64,000 bases of DNA from Methanolobus halotolerans (GCF_004745425.1 NZ_PGGK01000010.1:29580-93579), one strand, 5' to 3'. Positions 16,655 through 26,202 are shown, numbered from the stretch's first letter. Notes: a model not told the origin generated them from the letters alone. Made by a program: numbers and translations.

Positions 16655-17515
16655 TCACTCCAGCACAGTCCTCTTCCCCCTCGCCCACAATTCCTCATAC
16701 CTCTTTCGCAGTTTTTCAGCGTACTCTTTGTCGAATATCTTCATCTCTCCGAGCAGTCCGTCCGGGTTAAGAGGGTCGGGGATGGGTATGTACACCACGT
16801 TATCATCTATTACCACGAAATCATAGTCGCACTCGAGAATCCTTACTTCAAGATTCTCTTTTATCGTTTTCCTGACATCGGTATCCTGGATTTGGTTGTA
16901 TTTATCTTTCAGGTGGATTACAAAAAAATCTGCAGGCAATAGCATTTTTATGCAGATTCCTGATTTTGCAGCCCTGATGAATTCATCTGTCACAGGGGGG
17001 AGAAGAATGTCAGGGTTAAAGTCCTTGTGGCGCTTGATCTTGCTTTCCATTACCTCTTTTACCTTCATGGACTTGACATGCAGGATCTCCTTTTCAGTTT
17101 CATCCAGCGTGTTCTTTATACTCCTGACTATGTCTTCTTCGCCGATGAGTGTTGACCAGAACTTGATCTCGGTGTGGTCCGGGTAATTGCTGTCGGAAAA
17201 GCTATCCCTGAGTTCCGATATCTTCAGCTTGAAACTCTCAAGCTCACTTTTCGTATTCTCTTCCTTTCTGGCGTAGAGATTATCAAGGGCAACGTCCGGT
17301 TTTATTGCCCTGTACTTCCTGGGTCTTGATCTCTGGAACTCCACAAGTCCCATGTTATTCAGGTTTGAAAGCACCTCGTATATCTTCCCCACAGGGATGC
17401 CCGATATACGTGAGAGTTCCTGGGCACCTGTAACTCCCTCTTTTATGAGTGTGGCGTACGCAGATGATTCATATTTCGTAAGCCCCAGGTCTCTTAGTAA
17501 TCTCTCATTATCCAT
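16655..17515 (-). CDS. TrmB-family transcriptional regulator
   Basis: A 286-residue TrmB-like protein. The N-terminal winged helix is clear (LGLTKYESSAYATLI at about residues 11-25 and SGIPVGKIYEVLSNLNNMGL at 38-57). A coiled-coil stretch (about 80-110) and a phospholipase-D-like sensor region follow, as in archaeal TrmB proteins that bind sugars or other effectors. GAGGG lies before the ATG, and just upstream is a GATT tetranucleotide tract. It is divergent from the exporter operon 840 bases away and, with the TrmB gene at 23028, brackets that operon. Confidence 0.88.
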   Translation of the reverse strand: MDNERLLRDLGLTKYESSAYATLIKEGVTGAQELSRISGIPVGKIYEVLSNLNNMGLVEFQRSRPRKYRAIKPDVALDNLYARKEENTKSELESFKLKISELRDSFSDSNYPDHTEIKFWSTLIGEEDIVRSIKNTLDETEKEILHVKSMKVKEVMESKIKRHKDFNPDILLPPVTDEFIRAAKSGICIKMLLPADFFVIHLKDKYNQIQDTDVRKTIKENLEVRILECDYDFVVIDDNVVYIPIPDPLNPDGLLGEMKIFDKEYAEKLRKRYEELWARGKRTVLE

Positions 17516-17533
17516 TTATCTGCCCTCTTCACT

Positions 17534-17560
17534 GATTGATTGATTGATTGATTGATTGAT
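17534..17560. repeat. GATT tetranucleotide tract, 6.75 copies
   Basis: Uninterrupted (GATT) repeats 19-45 bases upstream of the TrmB regulator start, in its leader or promoter. Tetranucleotide tracts can slip in copy number during replication, so expression of the regulator could vary between cells; this is inference. Confidence 0.75.
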
Positions 17561-17950
17561 AATTATTGTTTTTCAAAGTTTAAAACAACTAAGTCTAGGT
17601 TTTAAATAAAAATTTTGCAGTTACGGGATGTATATCTTCTGTAATTTCAAGATTGTAACTTTTTTGCTTAAACATGATCATATTAATGCAGATAGTTCAA
17701 CTCTTAATTGCTTTTTTCCAGAGTAAAATCTTTAAGTTCACTGCTTCTCTTTGTACTGACAAGAGTGGTTTCTTTCTCATTTCACACTGTATTAAGGTTT
17801 GGTTCTAATATATCCAGTCACTTTAACTTTTATATATTCAGATGTTTCGATTAATAGAAAAGATTATGTATTAATAATCTAATTTCTATCCGTGTACCCA
17901 CGGCAAATTTTGTCGTGAATTCAGTACCACCAATCCAACCACCCCAAAAA

Positions 17951-17978
17951 AGAGGCATCTTTGGAAAGAGGTGCCTCT
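17951..17978 (+). terminator. Orphan hairpin AGAGGCA/TGCCTCT
   Basis: A 7-bp outer stem and a further TCTTT/AAAGA inner stem with a GG bulge, followed by ACTCTTTTG. It looks like a terminator or a structured RNA end, but no gene precedes it on either strand, so it may end an unannotated small RNA. Confidence 0.4.
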
Positions 17979-18354
17979 ACTCTTTTGAATTTCTATACTT
18001 GGATCTCTGTTTTGTTAATGGTAATGCCTGTGGTAAATCTGTTGATAAAATGTGTTGATAAAATGGAAAAAGTTAAATATTACAGTTTACAATGAATAGT
18101 CTCAAATGTCGATATATAGTCAAATCTGTCCTAATTATGAAATATTTGCAGGGAATATGCCTGATCACAGACAAAACAGGTATTTCCAATACCTCTATGC
18201 TGCGGGAAATAAGATTTGTACCTCAAATAATTCCCTATTGATCCTACTATATTTTCACTTATTTTCGGTTTTTTTAAGGGTAAAACCTTTAAATAGCAAC
18301 GTTACGATTAAAACAACCAAAAAGGAGTTTTATTATTCAAATCAATAATAAGGA

Positions 18355-20724
18355 GTGTCAATCATAAAAAACAATTTTGAGAAACTTGGAGTTTTTATTG
18401 AAGACAATTCCATACCCATCATAATTATTGCATTATTGTTGATGATCATCTCCTTCCAGGGTGCGTCTCTGATCGAAATGGCATCAGGCACGGATACTTT
18501 TGTAGACAAAGATTCGAAACTTTACCAGGATTTCGATCATCTGTATCTGAACCTGTTCAGTACAGAGTCCATTGTTGTGATGGTGGAGGGGGGTGATGTC
18601 TCCCAGTATGAAGTTTTAAAGGCGATGGACCGGCTCCAGCAATCCACACAGAACATCCCGAATGTGCTGGAGGTGACTTCTGCCTCGTCTGTGATCAAGG
18701 ATGCAAACTACCGGGCAACAGGCAGAAGTGAGATTCCCCGTGATGCAGAAGTAATCGATGAAATCATCGGATCAAGCGTACCTCGGGTTTTCATTCCCGA
18801 TAAAACCCATGCGGTAGTATCTGTGGTTTTTTCAGGGTCCGCCTCCGAAGCAATGCAGGAGGATATCCTGAGGGAAACCGAGAGATCTGTGGAACTGGCA
18901 GGTTTCCCGGCGGATTATACTATAATTGTGACAGGGAACCCTGCATTCAATATGGCGATGAATGATGAAATGATGTCAAGTATGAGTCTTTTACTCATGC
19001 TTTCCGTTATTTTGATGATTGTTATCCTGTACCTTGCGTTCCAACATGTACGCTGGAGATTGCTACCCTTACCTATTGTTCTACTTGGAATTATCTTCAC
19101 ATTCGGGGCCATGGGATATCTGAATATCCCGATGACCATGGTTTCAATGGCTGCTTTTCCTGTGCTCATCGGCCTTGGGATCGACTATGCCATCCAGTTC
19201 CACAATCGTATTGAAGAAGAACTTGCAAAGGGTGAATCTGCAGAAGAGGCGGTAGTGGAAACTATCAAGCATACGGGTCCGGCGGTGCTCATTGCACTGA
19301 TAATTACCGCCCTTGGTTTCTTCTCTTTATTCACCTCATCCGTTCCCATGATACAGGACTTCGGGAAGCTTCTGATGATAGGTATAGTGATGTGCTTCCT
19401 CTCATCTCTGTTTGTCGGAGTGACAGTTATCTATAGCTTTCACAGGCTGGGTAAAACTAATATTATCAGGAAACTAAGACCCGGCTCTGCACCCAGAGGG
19501 AACAATTCCATTGATGCGGAAAAAGATTCTGGCCTGCTTGACAGGGTGATCGGAAAGATCGCTACTGTATCCATACATCATCCATTCATTATATTGACGG
19601 TCGCAAGCTTGCTTTGTGTCGGTGGTATCTATGTGGATACAATGGTTCCCATTAGCACCGACACTGAAACCTTTGTGCCGCAGGACATGCCGGGCCTGAT
19701 TGATCTGCAACATATGGGTGATATCCTTGGTGGGAGCGACGAACTTAATATTATCATAAAGACCGCTGACAATGCTGATCCTGAACTGCTTAAGTGGATG
19801 GATGAGTTCTCCAGGCATGAAATAGAGGGCAGGGATCACATATATGGTTCAAGCAGTATAGTTGATGTCGTTAAGGATATGAACGGGGGTACTATCCCTG
19901 ATAACAGGGCAGATGTAGAGGCACTTTATGCAGAGATGCCAGACACCACCAGGGACAGGTACATGCATGGTAATTCCATGACAATGCTCAATCTCAATAT
20001 CGGCAATGCAATGGAGCAGCTTGGTCTGGAAGGTATTGAAGCCCTGGGGAATATAGTAGAGGAAGACATAATCTGGATGGCTCCCCCGCCGGGAACAAGT
20101 GCCACCATCACCGGAGGGTCTATGATTTTCGTTGCAGTTATATCGGCTCTGACGTCAGGAAGGACAATGATGACTCTTCTGGGTATCATGCTGGTCTTTT
20201 TCGGACTTCTTGTGATCTACCGTGACTATCTCAAGGCCCTGACACCAGTTATAACCATGATAATGGTGGTTGGCTGGTCAGGCGGAATCATGTACTATTC
20301 GGGAATGGAGTACACTCCGATGACCGCAACCCTCGGAGCCCTTATACTTGGTATTGGTTCGGAATATGCTGTACTAATGATGGAAAGGTACTTTGAGGAA
20401 AAAGACAGGGGTGCAACACCCGAAGAAGCGATGCAGGAAGCCAGTGTGAAGATCGGTAAGGCTATATTCACTTCGGGCCTGACAACAGTGTTCGGTTTTT
20501 CAGCACTTATAGCTTCACCTTTTGTCATTACGAGTAGCTTCGGTATAATAACTGTCATAGATGTAGTACTTGCCCTGGTGGCTACATTTGTTATATTCCC
20601 GGCCGTGATCGTGTTCCTGGACAAAAATCGCGAGAACAGGAAAAACAAAAAAAGATTAAAACAAAGAGCCGGGGCTTTTCCGATACGGTCCGATGAAAGA
20701 ACTCAGGAGGTAAATGTTACATGA
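18355..20724 (+). CDS. RND-superfamily exporter (HAE3/MMPL type)
   Basis: A 789-residue membrane transporter with the RND duplication. TM1 is at about residues 18-38, a large outer loop follows, then TM2-6 (about 200-365). The pattern repeats with TM7 at about 405-425, a second loop and TM8-12 (about 595-760). GIDYAIQFHNRIEEEL and GIGSEYAVLMMERYFEE are the paired TM4 relay motifs of the HAE3/MMPL branch, here with Asp in the first half and Glu in the second. The start must be the GTG at 18355, because an in-frame stop lies immediately before it. Related archaeal proteins are thought to move hydrophobic compounds or lipids; the substrate here is unknown. The stop overlaps the next start (ATGA). 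Confidence 0.93.
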   Translation: MSIIKNNFEKLGVFIEDNSIPIIIIALLLMIISFQGASLIEMASGTDTFVDKDSKLYQDFDHLYLNLFSTESIVVMVEGGDVSQYEVLKAMDRLQQSTQNIPNVLEVTSASSVIKDANYRATGRSEIPRDAEVIDEIIGSSVPRVFIPDKTHAVVSVVFSGSASEAMQEDILRETERSVELAGFPADYTIIVTGNPAFNMAMNDEMMSSMSLLLMLSVILMIVILYLAFQHVRWRLLPLPIVLLGIIFTFGAMGYLNIPMTMVSMAAFPVLIGLGIDYAIQFHNRIEEELAKGESAEEAVVETIKHTGPAVLIALIITALGFFSLFTSSVPMIQDFGKLLMIGIVMCFLSSLFVGVTVIYSFHRLGKTNIIRKLRPGSAPRGNNSIDAEKDSGLLDRVIGKIATVSIHHPFIILTVASLLCVGGIYVDTMVPISTDTETFVPQDMPGLIDLQHMGDILGGSDELNIIIKTADNADPELLKWMDEFSRHEIEGRDHIYGSSSIVDVVKDMNGGTIPDNRADVEALYAEMPDTTRDRYMHGNSMTMLNLNIGNAMEQLGLEGIEALGNIVEEDIIWMAPPPGTSATITGGSMIFVAVISALTSGRTMMTLLGIMLVFFGLLVIYRDYLKALTPVITMIMVVGWSGGIMYYSGMEYTPMTATLGALILGIGSEYAVLMMERYFEEKDRGATPEEAMQEASVKIGKAIFTSGLTTVFGFSALIASPFVITSSFGIITVIDVVLALVATFVIFPAVIVFLDKNRENRKNKKRLKQRAGAFPIRSDERTQEVNVT

Positions 20725-21854
20725 ATGACCCAAGCAAAAAGATCAGCAATAAAAGCATATTTTTCACCTGCCTGTTGGTCTGTATCCTCATTGTATCTAT
20801 GTTTGCCATGTGTTTGCCACAGGCAGCTGCAAAGGACTACATTCCTCTCAGTTATGAGTACACAGAGAACTACTACAAGACCTATGGAGAACCGACGCTT
20901 TCCGTATCGGTACTTGGTGATACGGAGTTCAACAGGGGCGAGACAGCCCGGATGGATGTAGTCCTGGCAAACAGGGGTGTTCTCTATGGTGTGAAGTCGA
21001 TTAAGAGTGTGGGTGATTCGGAAAGCCAGCACCAGCTTTCTCAGGCAGAACTGGAATATGAGGCCCGGAGGACCACAGCATACGGAGTAAAGGCTACTCT
21101 GATATCAGGTACGGACCTCATTGAAGTGGACCCGGCAACCAATAGTCATACACTGGATAAGATAGTTCCCGGGCAGTTGCCGGATAATCCCCTGGCATTC
21201 ACATTGACTATATCGAATAATGCTCCTGCAGGTACTTATATTCTGGAACTGCCCGTGGTATACGAATACCAGAGTGATGTCAGGATGACTACCGGAAAAG
21301 TTGTCCAGCTAGGGCTGTCTACTGACCATGCTACCTATTACACAACAGCTAACATCACAATGCAGATACCTGTTATTGTTAAACCTGAACCTGAATTTCA
21401 GGTTAGTGATGTATCCGGTGAACTGACGGCTGGTCAGAGTGGAACTATCAATGTAACATATACGAATACCGGAGAGCTCCCTGCAAAGGATGCAGTGGCA
21501 AGGATAGTTGTTATGAAACCACTGAGCTCGGAAGGTTCCCTGAGGAGCCTGGGGACTCTCAAGCCCGGCGAGAGCAGAACTGTCTCCTTTGATATCAGCG
21601 CTGAAAACAGTGCAGTGGAAAAGACTTACGGTATCGACAGTGAGATCAGGTATGTCGACGAGAACGAGGAGAAAGCCTTTTCGGATAACATGAAGGTCAA
21701 CGTAGACCTTAGAACACCTGTTAGACAATTCAATATTACGGGCCTTGCCCTTGCTGGCCTTGCGGTCATGGGGCTGGTGTTGATCATCAAGAACATAAGA
21801 AAAAATGTAAGGAATAGTGGCAATAACAAACGCAAGAACAATGAAGAGGAATAG
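20721..21854 (+). CDS. Secreted COG1361-type protein with C-terminal membrane anchor
   Basis: A 377-residue exported protein. It has an N-terminal signal peptide (hydrophobic residues about 12-33, cleavage near AAAKD), two CARDB/alpha-galactosidase-NEW3-like beta domains (about 55-180 and 225-330, the latter with VTYTNTGELPAKDA and LKPGESRTVSF), one transmembrane helix (about 340-360) and a basic tail (RKNVRNSGNNKRK). This is the COG1361 S-layer-like layout. It overlaps the exporter gene by 4 bases, so the two are translationally coupled. A periplasmic-face partner of the exporter is the likely role (inference). Confidence 0.85.
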   Translation: MNDPSKKISNKSIFFTCLLVCILIVSMFAMCLPQAAAKDYIPLSYEYTENYYKTYGEPTLSVSVLGDTEFNRGETARMDVVLANRGVLYGVKSIKSVGDSESQHQLSQAELEYEARRTTAYGVKATLISGTDLIEVDPATNSHTLDKIVPGQLPDNPLAFTLTISNNAPAGTYILELPVVYEYQSDVRMTTGKVVQLGLSTDHATYYTTANITMQIPVIVKPEPEFQVSDVSGELTAGQSGTINVTYTNTGELPAKDAVARIVVMKPLSSEGSLRSLGTLKPGESRTVSFDISAENSAVEKTYGIDSEIRYVDENEEKAFSDNMKVNVDLRTPVRQFNITGLALAGLAVMGLVLIIKNIRKNVRNSGNNKRKNNEEE

Positions 21855-21856
21855 AT

Positions 21857-22966
21857 ATGATTAAAATCGAAAACATACTAAGGTCAGTTCCGGTTGTCCT
21901 GATGGTCTTCCTGGTGTTGTTCTCTTCACAGGCATACGCGCAGGAAATGACAACAGTGAGCCTGGAACTCCCTGATTTCTTCAATTTTGACGAGAACTAC
22001 TATACAGTTTACGGTGGTCCGGATGTTAGCGCCACACTCATCGGGGATAATGAATTTTCCCGAAGTGATGAGGTGACACTTAGCATCAATCTCATGAACA
22101 AAGGTGTTATCACCGGTTTCAAATCAGAGGACAAGGCACCTTTCGGTTCAGATCTGGAACATAAGCTACAAAGATCAGAAATGGGTTATGAAGCACAACG
22201 GACCACTGCAATTGGTATTGTTGCAATGCTGAATTCAAGCAGCCCTTATATCAGGGTAAAATCTGGTCCTCAGGAAGCAGGCTCTCTTTCCAGTGGCCAG
22301 CAACTGGATAATCCTGTGAGGTTCAACATAGAGGTATCAAAGAATGCCCCGGCAGGGGAGTATCCTCTTGATCTGCTGCTGCAATATGGCTACCAGGAGA
22401 ATGTACAGGTGAGTGGTGATCATGAGACTGATCTCGGTATTACAAACATGGAGGTGGGATTATGGTATGCTGTTGGCCAGCAGGTACAGCCGATCTCTGT
22501 TGTTGTTAAAGAGAAGGCCGAATTTGAGGTCGTGAATATAACAGGTGAACTCGAGGCCGGTAAGGAAGGACTATTGCGTGTCACTTACAAGAACGTCGGT
22601 GAAGAGCCCATAAGCGATGCCACCGTCAGGATAAGTGCTGATGACCCTTTCAGCACCACGGATGACCAGTCATTCATTGGCTCAATCGCACCCGGGAAGA
22701 CCACGGATGCGGTATTCAGATTGAAGGTCGATGAGAGTGCTGTGTCTAAGGCATACGCCATTAACAGTGAGATCAAGTATGAGGACAGTGACGGGCACAG
22801 CCAGATATCGGATACGATCAAGATTCGGGTAGAAACCCTTCCAGCGGGCGCTTCAGGTTCCGGTTTGACAAATATCGCTGTTGTCGGTGCGGTTATTCTT
22901 GTTATTCTGGGACTTGTTTATGTATTCAGCAGGAAATTGCTTAATGGCAGGGGAGGAGATAAGTGA
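21857..22966 (+). CDS. Secreted COG1361-type protein, paralogue of the preceding
   Basis: A 369-residue protein starting 2 bases after its paralogue. It has the same layout: signal peptide (about residues 10-27, ending QAYAQ), beta-rich domains with VTYKNVGEEPISDATVRI and IAPGKTTDAVF, a C-terminal transmembrane helix (about 337-358) and a short basic end. Both copies begin the mature part with a similar FDENYYTVYGGPDVS or YTENYYKTYGEPTLS motif, so they arose by duplication and may bind the same ligand or form a heterodimer next to the exporter. Confidence 0.84.
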   Translation: MIKIENILRSVPVVLMVFLVLFSSQAYAQEMTTVSLELPDFFNFDENYYTVYGGPDVSATLIGDNEFSRSDEVTLSINLMNKGVITGFKSEDKAPFGSDLEHKLQRSEMGYEAQRTTAIGIVAMLNSSSPYIRVKSGPQEAGSLSSGQQLDNPVRFNIEVSKNAPAGEYPLDLLLQYGYQENVQVSGDHETDLGITNMEVGLWYAVGQQVQPISVVVKEKAEFEVVNITGELEAGKEGLLRVTYKNVGEEPISDATVRISADDPFSTTDDQSFIGSIAPGKTTDAVFRLKVDESAVSKAYAINSEIKYEDSDGHSQISDTIKIRVETLPAGASGSGLTNIAVVGAVILVILGLVYVFSRKLLNGRGGDK

Positions 22967-23027
22967 TATCCTCTCCGGATTTTCTTCATAATGCCACTAC
23001 ATTGTATTTGGGGTGGTCAGCATAACA

Positions 23028-23825
23028 ATGCTTCTGGAATCTCTCCAGAACATCGGTCTGACCTCTTATGAAGCCAGGGTATTCGTTGCGCTGGTGAAGA
23101 ACGAGGCTGCAACAGTATCTACTCTGAGCAGTGATTCAGGGGTTCCGAGTTCAGCTATATACGGAGCATTGAGAAAACTTGAAAAAAAAGGGATAATTGA
23201 GGTCCAGAAAACTAGGCCGGCTTGCTATAAGTGCATTCCTCCCGAAGCTGCTGTTAATAAACTCCAGCGCAGTTTTGCAGAAGAATGTGACAACATCCTC
23301 CTGGAACTGGACCGCATATACCGCATCTCTGCCCAAGAGGAAGTTGAAGAAGCTATCTGGACGATTAGTGGTGTAAGAAATGTTATGGACAAGATCATCC
23401 AGTTGATGGGTAATGCACAGGAGGAGATTCTTGTCCTGAGCTCTTCCATGCCATTCAGTATGCTTGCTGAGAAATACTCCCCACTGAAAAAGGATTATGA
23501 GGCTATCATACATCTTTTTAATAAAAAGACATGTGAAGGTATTAAAGTCCGATTTGTCAGTTCCACTGAGAATGAAGCCTGTAATCTCTCAAAGAATATA
23601 CCTCTTGCCTCTATACGGGTGAAAACTAGACTGGACCTCTCCTGTAAACTGAAAAGTTTTGTCATAATGGTCGATAATTCGGAGATACTGGTCTACGTGA
23701 TTACGCAGGAGAAGGAAAATATGGATCTTAAGGCCATATGGACCAACGGGAAGGAATTCTCCTCAACCCTGTCTCATCTTCTGAATGCAGAATGGGAACT
23801 TTCCAAAGCATATGAGCACAGGTGA
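23028..23825 (+). CDS. TrmB-family transcriptional regulator, second copy
   Basis: A 265-residue TrmB-like protein. The ATG at 23028 is preferred over an in-frame GTG 15 bases earlier because GGGGTGGT then sits at proper distance. The winged helix is LQNIGLTSYEARVFVALV and SSAIYGALRKLEKKGIIEVQ (residues about 5-60), followed by a coiled coil and a PLD-like sensor (about 115-255). It lies 61 bases after the exporter/COG1361 operon on the same strand and may be co-transcribed with it, a common arrangement for a local regulator. Confidence 0.87.
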   Translation: MLLESLQNIGLTSYEARVFVALVKNEAATVSTLSSDSGVPSSAIYGALRKLEKKGIIEVQKTRPACYKCIPPEAAVNKLQRSFAEECDNILLELDRIYRISAQEEVEEAIWTISGVRNVMDKIIQLMGNAQEEILVLSSSMPFSMLAEKYSPLKKDYEAIIHLFNKKTCEGIKVRFVSSTENEACNLSKNIPLASIRVKTRLDLSCKLKSFVIMVDNSEILVYVITQEKENMDLKAIWTNGKEFSSTLSHLLNAEWELSKAYEHR

Positions 23826-23981
23826 TTCTTCGGTTCTATCTGCCCGATTTGAAGGTAGTATGTGCATGGCAGAAGTTCGTTAAACTTTATCATGCTGAAA
23901 AGCCTTATATATTTCAGTTGTGTATGAATCATACAAACCCGTAAACAACATTAGATATTGCAATTCATTAGGAGCTTAATT

Positions 23982-24665
23982 ATGGAAATCGAGGAAATTA
24001 ACAAACTTGGTAAAGAACTGATGGACATTCTGGATCTGGAAACATCACCTGTAGCAGTAGGTCTTGTTAATGATGAAAAGGACATTCCTGAAGGTATACA
24101 AAAGATTGGGGAAGCCACAAGACACTGTCAGATGATCGACAATGTGAGGCGGACGGGCTCACAGTTCTATACGACAGCAGGTGACCATCAGTGTAAGGGG
24201 GGTGCTGCGGTCATGGGTCTCGGGGAAATGAGCGAAAAATTGAAGAGCGGGGAATTGTACTTCAATCTCAACCACTTCGGTAGTCTTGAGGCTGCAAAAA
24301 GTACTATGGAAAATATTCCTCATGTTGATTCCTATTCTGTAAAAGCGATATTATATGCTCCTCTGGAGAAGGCGAACTTCGTACCTGATGTTGTTGTTAT
24401 CGTCACTCCTCCAAGGAAGGTAATGCAACTTTCGCAGGCTGTGCTTCACACCAAAGGTGGAAGGATTAACTCGAGTTTTGCAGGTAAACAAAGCCTTTGC
24501 GGCGATGGTGTTGCACTGCCTTACCTGAGTGGTGAGGCCGGGGTCACCATAGGTTGCAGTGGAAGCCGAAAATACACGCAGATAGAGGACGAGGAAATGA
24601 TTATTAGCGTTCCGGTCGATAAGCTACAAGATATGGTGAGTGCTGCTAAAGCAATGTTCAATTGA
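23982..24665 (+). CDS. DUF169 family protein
   Basis: A 227-residue DUF169 protein. The ATG at 23982 has AGGAG (23970-23974) seven bases before it. A TATA-like CCTTATATATTTC is at about 23903-23915. Conserved points are TSPVAVGLV, TRHCQMI, GDHQCKGGAAVMGL, LCGDGVALPYL and IGCSGSRKYT: four cysteines in family-typical positions, suggesting a metal or Fe-S site or a thiol chemistry. The function is not established. A divergent paralogue follows after 226 bases. Confidence 0.85.
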   Translation: MEIEEINKLGKELMDILDLETSPVAVGLVNDEKDIPEGIQKIGEATRHCQMIDNVRRTGSQFYTTAGDHQCKGGAAVMGLGEMSEKLKSGELYFNLNHFGSLEAAKSTMENIPHVDSYSVKAILYAPLEKANFVPDVVVIVTPPRKVMQLSQAVLHTKGGRINSSFAGKQSLCGDGVALPYLSGEAGVTIGCSGSRKYTQIEDEEMIISVPVDKLQDMVSAAKAMFN

Positions 24666-24891
24666 AACTGAAACAGGATATAACATTTATTTTCCATAAG
24701 CAGGGTTCGACCTTGCTTTACTTCTTTCTGTTTAAGGTTGCGGGATACTTTCCACTTATCTCAGAATCAGTTATACTGTATTTTTGATCTGTATTTCTCG
24801 AATGTTTGTTCGTCCAATATTTCTTGCATTCAGAAAGATTGATAAATGTAAGGAATAAATCTACAATATAGACTTATAAGGGAGCATATAA

Positions 24892-25590
24892 ATGGGAAAT
24901 GCGGAAATATCTGATAAGCTTATTAAATTGCTTGATCTTAAATATGAACCTGTAGCTGTCAAGATCATCAGGACGGGAGAAAAGATTCCTGAAGGATTCC
25001 GGGAGCCAGTGTCCAACATAAGGCACTGCCAGTCTATCATGAGGGCAAGGAAAGGTGAATCGTTTGTGATTCCTGCTGACAAACATGCATGTGTGGTGGG
25101 TGCATCGAGCCTGGGCATGATAGTGACTCCCGGGAAGGTAAGAACAGGGGATTTCCATGCAAATATAGGTATGTTCGAATGTGCCGATGCAGCTGCAAAT
25201 ATGATAAAGCAGCGTTCTGAGTTAGAAGAAGGCAGTGCTATCGCAACGGTTGTAGGTTCTCTTAAGGATTTCAGTTTCAAACCAGATGTGGTGGTTCTGG
25301 TGGACCTCCCTGAAACCTTATACTGGCTGGTTCCCGCAGCTACTTTTTTCGAGGGAGGTCGGCAGGCTTTCAATACGGCAGCCTTCCAGGCTACATGTGT
25401 TGATTCCACGATAATCCCTTTGCTAACGGGTAAAATGAACATGAGTCTGGGCTGTTTCGGATGTCGCAGGTCTACTGATATCAGGAATGAAGAGATGATC
25501 GCAGGTATTCCCTATGCAAACCTGGAGAAAATGCTGGAGGCACTGGAGAAGATACATGAAGGTCCCATGCAGAAAGCAAGGGCGAAATGA
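24892..25590 (+). CDS. DUF169 family protein, second copy
   Basis: A 232-residue paralogue of the preceding protein with the same cysteine skeleton (IRHCQSI, KHACVVGASSLGM, ATCVDST, LGCFGCRRST) and matching YEPVAVKII start. It has its own upstream region of 226 bases with TATA-like sequence, and TAAGGGAG lies 8 bases before the ATG, so it could be expressed separately. A C-terminal basic tail (MQKARAK) is extra. No role is known. Confidence 0.84.
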   Translation: MGNAEISDKLIKLLDLKYEPVAVKIIRTGEKIPEGFREPVSNIRHCQSIMRARKGESFVIPADKHACVVGASSLGMIVTPGKVRTGDFHANIGMFECADAAANMIKQRSELEEGSAIATVVGSLKDFSFKPDVVVLVDLPETLYWLVPAATFFEGGRQAFNTAAFQATCVDSTIIPLLTGKMNMSLGCFGCRRSTDIRNEEMIAGIPYANLEKMLEALEKIHEGPMQKARAK

Positions 25591-25735
25591 CCTTCATTTT
25601 TGATGTAGAATTGCATTTTCGGATATTTTAGATGTAAGTGAAGTGACAGGATATGGCCTCTGTAAAGGTTTAGTTTAATGGAAGTCTCAAGTCAGTTATT
25701 TCAACTCTCTCATGGATATGTTTTTCAGAGGGTAA

Positions 25736-26170
25736 TTATGCCTCTATTTTCCATGACATAATATATTCCCAAAAACCGGAATCTTCATTGAGTTGCTTTT
25801 TTCTGATTATAAATCCACATTTTTTGTAAAAATTAATTGCTTGTATATTTTTCGTATAAACACTCAATTCTAAGCCACTGTATAAGTATTTACAATGATC
25901 CAGCAGTTTTTTGCCAATGCCCTGTCCTTGGTATTCTTCTGAAACGAATAATGCACCAATAAATGAATTGTCTATGACACTTATGAATGCTTTGATCATG
26001 CCGTCTTCTTTGTAAACAAATGTTGTAGAAACCGGAAGGTATTGCTCCTTGACAACGCTATAATTTCTAATCCAGTAATGTTCTGGTATGAATTGATGTG
26101 CAGTAATATTTACCTTTAACCAGATATCCATAACAGTTTCAGTTTCGGGAATATCCAGGTTTTTGATCAT
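25736..26170 (-). CDS. GNAT-family N-acetyltransferase
   Basis: A 144-residue acetyltransferase. The acetyl-CoA binding motif A is visible as VSEEYQGQGIGKKLLDHC (about residues 77-94: the Q-x-x-G-x-G/A pattern), followed by a typical AINFYKKCGFII motif B. Family proteins acetylate amines, peptides or ribosomal proteins; nothing in the sequence fixes the substrate. It lies downstream of cfbA on the same strand but beyond a terminator-like hairpin, so it is probably separately transcribed. Confidence 0.88.
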   Translation of the reverse strand: MIKNLDIPETETVMDIWLKVNITAHQFIPEHYWIRNYSVVKEQYLPVSTTFVYKEDGMIKAFISVIDNSFIGALFVSEEYQGQGIGKKLLDHCKYLYSGLELSVYTKNIQAINFYKKCGFIIRKKQLNEDSGFWEYIMSWKIEA

Positions 26171-26202
26171 AGTCTCTCTTAAATGAACTGACTATGCAAA
26201 TT

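Larger units (their letters stand above)
17516..18354. other. Long intergenic region before the exporter operon
   Basis: 839 bases with no supportable protein gene. It holds the GATT tract (17534-17560), an isolated hairpin (17951-17978) and a short tandem repeat (GTTGATAAAATGT at 18041-18053, repeated at 18054-18065). A TATA-like CTTTAAATAG lies at about 18287-18296 and should drive the exporter operon. An 80-codon open frame at 18106-18348 has no ribosome-binding site or family resemblance. Confidence 0.5.

Noticed and set aside
18106..18348. 80-codon open frame before the exporter gene
   Set aside because: No ribosome-binding site, odd composition, and it would cover the likely promoter of the exporter operon.
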